From the NCBI RefSeq assembly GCF_004379255.2, contig NC_056037.1, positions 38,351,012 to 38,415,011 of the forward strand: a DNA stretch of 64,000 nt, given 5' to 3'. Position 1 is the stretch's first letter. Every line of letters starts with the position of its first letter. Below, one piece after another: positions 61,702 to 64,000 of the stretch. This stretch comes from Salvia splendens. Taxonomy: Eukaryota; Streptophyta; Magnoliopsida; Lamiales; Lamiaceae. The notes below the pieces were generated by a model, which was not told the DNA's origin, made no database searches, and saw only the letters and a list, made by a program, of their open reading frames with translations. The translations under genes were made by a program, and so were the position numbers.

Positions 61702-62990
61702 ATGGATTTCACCCATCTTATGGCGGAAGCGGAGCGCGAAGAACAAGCATACTACGAACAACATCGTGCCGCTTACGAAGCATATGTCGCGGCTAATACC
61801 CCCGCTCCTCCTCCTCACCGACCTAGATCAACTCGCCGCTACATCCATTGTGACCGGGAGGGAGCCCACGAAAGGCTCGTTGCCGACCAGCGGCGGTTTC
61901 CGGCAGATTACTTCAGGCGCCGTTTTCGCATGTCAAAGCGCTTGTTTATGCGAATTGTCAGCACATTGTCCGCACGTGTTGAATTCTTCCAAACAGGTCT
62001 AGATACAGCCGGCCGGCAAAGTATCACGCCGTTGCAGAAGTGTACGTGTGCCATCTGACAACTCGCTACTGAGCAAACGGCCGACATCTTCGACGAGTAT
62101 TTGCATATCGGTGAGTCCACTGGAATCCTTTGTCTAAAGAATTTTTGCAAGGGCGTTCGTTCAGCTTTCGGGGATGAATTCCTTCGGGTACCCACCACCG
62201 ATGATTGCCAACGGTTGCTTCGTCTTCACGAATCAGTCCAGGCTTTCCCGGAATGCTTGGCAGCATTGACTGCATGCATTGGAGGTGGAAGAATTGCCCG
62301 ACTGCTTGGAGGTGGAAGAATTGCCCGACTGCTTGGAGGTGGAAGAATTGCCCGACTGCTTGGAGGGGGCATCACTTAAGCGGTCACAAAGGCGGCGGCC
62401 CAACACTTATCCTTGAGGCGGTCGCCGACTACCGCCTATGGATTTGGCATGCATATTTCGACGTTGTCGGATCCAACAACGACTTGAACGGTGTAGCACC
62501 GGCGATCGACTTCACCGTCAACGGAACTACATACCACATGGGTTACTATCTCGCCGATGGTATCTACCCAAGGTGGTCGACTTTCGTGAAGACGCTCAGC
62601 AACCCGCACGACCCGAGACGGGTTCTTTTTGCGCAGCGTCAAGAGTACGCGCGGAAAGACGTCGAAAGAGCCTTCGGGGTCCTTCAAGCCCGATTCAACA
62701 TTGTGAAGGCCCCGGCTCGGCCGTGGTACATGAATAATATAGCCGACATCATGTTCACGTGTATTATCTTACACAACATGATTATAGCCGACGAAGGGCC
62801 AAGGGCGGCTAGCTTCTACAACGAGGATGAAGCCGAAAGCTCAATAGCGAGGTCTCCCCCACGCCGAGGTGAGCATACAACGGTTGGCCAGAGGATCGAG
62901 ACAAGGCACACAATGCGCGATACCCGAACCCACATTCAGCTACAAGAAGACCTAATCAAACACATGTGGGCGAAATTCGGCAACGAGTAG
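61702..62990 (+). pseudogene. PIF/Harbinger DDE transposase, broken
   Basis: The frame starts at 61702 and matches plant Harbinger transposases (HARBI1/DDE_Tnp_4 family): RFRMSKRLFMRIV, then LHIGESTGILCLKNFCKGV, then GMLGSIDCMHW with the first catalytic Asp, WIWHAYF..GSNND with the second, and DVERAFGVLQARFNI with the catalytic Glu. Damage includes a TGA at 62056-62058 where CGA is expected (a CpG transition), a frameshift near 62243, a perfect 27-bp unit present three times (62281-62361) directly after the first catalytic Asp, and loss of about a dozen residues after GSNNDLN. It cannot make an active transposase. Confidence 0.85.
62281..62361. repeat. Perfect 3 x 27-bp tandem repeat inside the transposase
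   Basis: Three identical 27-bp units (62281-62307, 62308-62334, 62335-62361), in frame, repeat the nine residues WRWKNCPTA. Related transposases have one copy as I recall them. Confidence 0.95.
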
Positions 62991-63274
62991 TGGTTTTTTA
63001 AATTTTTAGTATTTTAATTATGCAATTTTTAATTTTTAGGATTTTAATTATGTCGTTTTTATTTTATTTATCATTTGTAATATTATTTATGTTTTTTTAA
63101 TGAATTTTAGTATTATGGAAATGTTTTTGTTTAATTAAATTTTAAATTAATTGTGCTCGTCCCTGCGGAAGAGCACATCTGTGGGTGTTGTGCTCTTGCC
63201 AGAGAGCAGACAGAAAAAGTGGGCCCAGGCCCACAACCGTGCCGCTGGCAAGAGCACGGTTGTGGATGCTCTTA

Positions 63275-63357
63275 ATGTCATTTTTAAGTCCAAACGCATT
63301 TGTGCCTAACTTTTACTCCATACATTCCTTGTTCATGTTCCTTGTTAATTGAAGCAT
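63275..63357. repeat. Dispersed repeat (copy 3, partial)
   Basis: Matches the second half of the repeats at 19944 and 61146, from 'atgtcattttt' through 'cattccttgttcatgttcc'. It begins directly after the TTA at the right end of the Harbinger element. Confidence 0.75.
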
Positions 63358-64000
63358 TTCTTTTCAGCACGAAGATAAAGAGATAATTACTTTTTGATAA
63401 AAATAAAAATGACTCAATAGCTTTGAACATCTCAAAATAAAAAAAAATTAACTAAATTAACATAGAACGGAGAAAAGTACTATGTTAAAAGTATATTTAC
63501 GACATGTAACATCAGTTGTATCTAACAACAAAAGGTATTTTTTAAAAACGGACATTATATGTGCTAGTCATCATAGCGTCCACAATAGACCAGCCGCGGC
63601 GGAGGTGGAACAGCTGGGTATACGGCGGAGACGAGTGGGAGGGCGGCGGTCACACGGCTGTGCCGCGGCGGTTTACTGCGAGCCGCGCAACCGTCGCGGC
63701 CGCTGTGTTAAATTTATTTTATTTTTTATTAATTTTTAAATTTTATCTATAAAATATCTATTACCAATTCATTTTTTTCATACCATTCCATTCTATTTAT
63801 TTTTGTCCAATTAATTTTATTCCCATCCAACTAAAATATATCAACAATTAAAAAAATGTGAGGCGTGGTTATGACGTGGTTGTGACATGACTGGACAAGT
63901 TTTATGTAGCTGGGCCATAATTGTGATTACTAGGCGGACAAATTTTTTTATGGCTAAAACGTGGCTGTTCCATTATTGTAGATACTCGTTATCACTATTA
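63358..64000. other. Window end: possible GC-rich Harbinger-like MITE
   Basis: From 63576 (GCGTCCACAATAGACCAGCC) a GC-rich block precedes AT-rich sequence and a loosely inverted end near 63962-63986 (GGCTGTTCCATTATTGTAGA). The pattern suits another Harbinger-type MITE of about 410 bp. Target duplication was not resolved. No gene is seen. Confidence 0.4.

Larger units (their letters stand above)
61342..63271 (+). mobile_element. PIF/Harbinger transposon, formerly autonomous
   Basis: The left end CAGCATGCACAACGGTGG follows TTA (61339-61341). The right end ...GGTTGTGGATGCTC precedes TTA (63272-63274). TTA target duplication and a DDE transposase define PIF/Harbinger. An 80-bp piece of the left end is duplicated just outside (61261-61341). 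The right ~120 bp (63152-63271) is an inverted copy of 60011-60127. Only the transposase relic is found inside; the SANT-like ORF1 partner is absent. Confidence 0.7.

Overview
The window is nuclear DNA of a flowering plant, most likely a eudicot. Genes are split by short GT-AG introns in AT-rich sequence, the spacers carry many Stowaway- and Harbinger-type MITEs, and the gene set is plant-specific (glucan water dikinase, LysM and SPARK-type receptor kinases, XTH, PPR protein, plastid FeSOD). Protein similarity as I remember it suits an asterid, perhaps Lamiales, but that placement is only an impression.

Layout. 1-2951: the 3' end of a Tat-type Ty3/gypsy retrotransposon with an antisense extra ORF, then a chromovirus-type LTR. 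The LTR abuts a decayed NIK-type LRR receptor kinase (2952-5020). 6558-17844: alpha-glucan, water dikinase GWD1 (32 coding exons, 5'UTR intron, two upstream G-boxes). 18465-19943: a truncated, frameshifted LysM receptor kinase copy. About 21.1-23.4 kb: a possible three-exon gene for a 51-residue protein. 23502-25832: an intronless PPR gene. 26385-27215: a broken second copy of GWD exons 27-29. 28051-30552: an intact LYK3-like LysM receptor kinase. 32395-33016: a broken SUMO-protease tail. 36100-36212: a MADS-box relic. 37936-42963: splicing factor RBM25. 44200-46301: a SPARK-type receptor kinase. 47715-48936: XTH27/28-type xyloglucan endotransglucosylase/hydrolase. 49465-50058: isoprenylcysteine methyltransferase. 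51672-53969: plastid FeSOD of FSD3 type. 57461-59974: spermidine synthase. 60011-63271: a nest of PIF/Harbinger elements, beginning 37 bp after the spermidine synthase stop codon.

The main structural story is a segmental duplication. A convergent pair, GWD1(+) and LYK3(-), exists twice and the copies decayed reciprocally: the left copy kept GWD1 and lost LYK3, and the right copy kept LYK3 and lost GWD1. The left breakpoint lies exactly at a dispersed repeat that reappears around the Harbinger nest 41 kb away.

The genes form no operon-like pathway. They are ordinary neighbours in starch turnover, perception of chitin-like ligands, wall remodelling, prenyl-protein methylation, plastid redox defence and polyamine synthesis. 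I did not find a clearly new defence or mobile system. The most novel candidates are the small multi-exon genes, the apparent splice-donor change plus three-residue deletion in spermidine synthase, and the GWD1 form lacking an N-terminal repeat.
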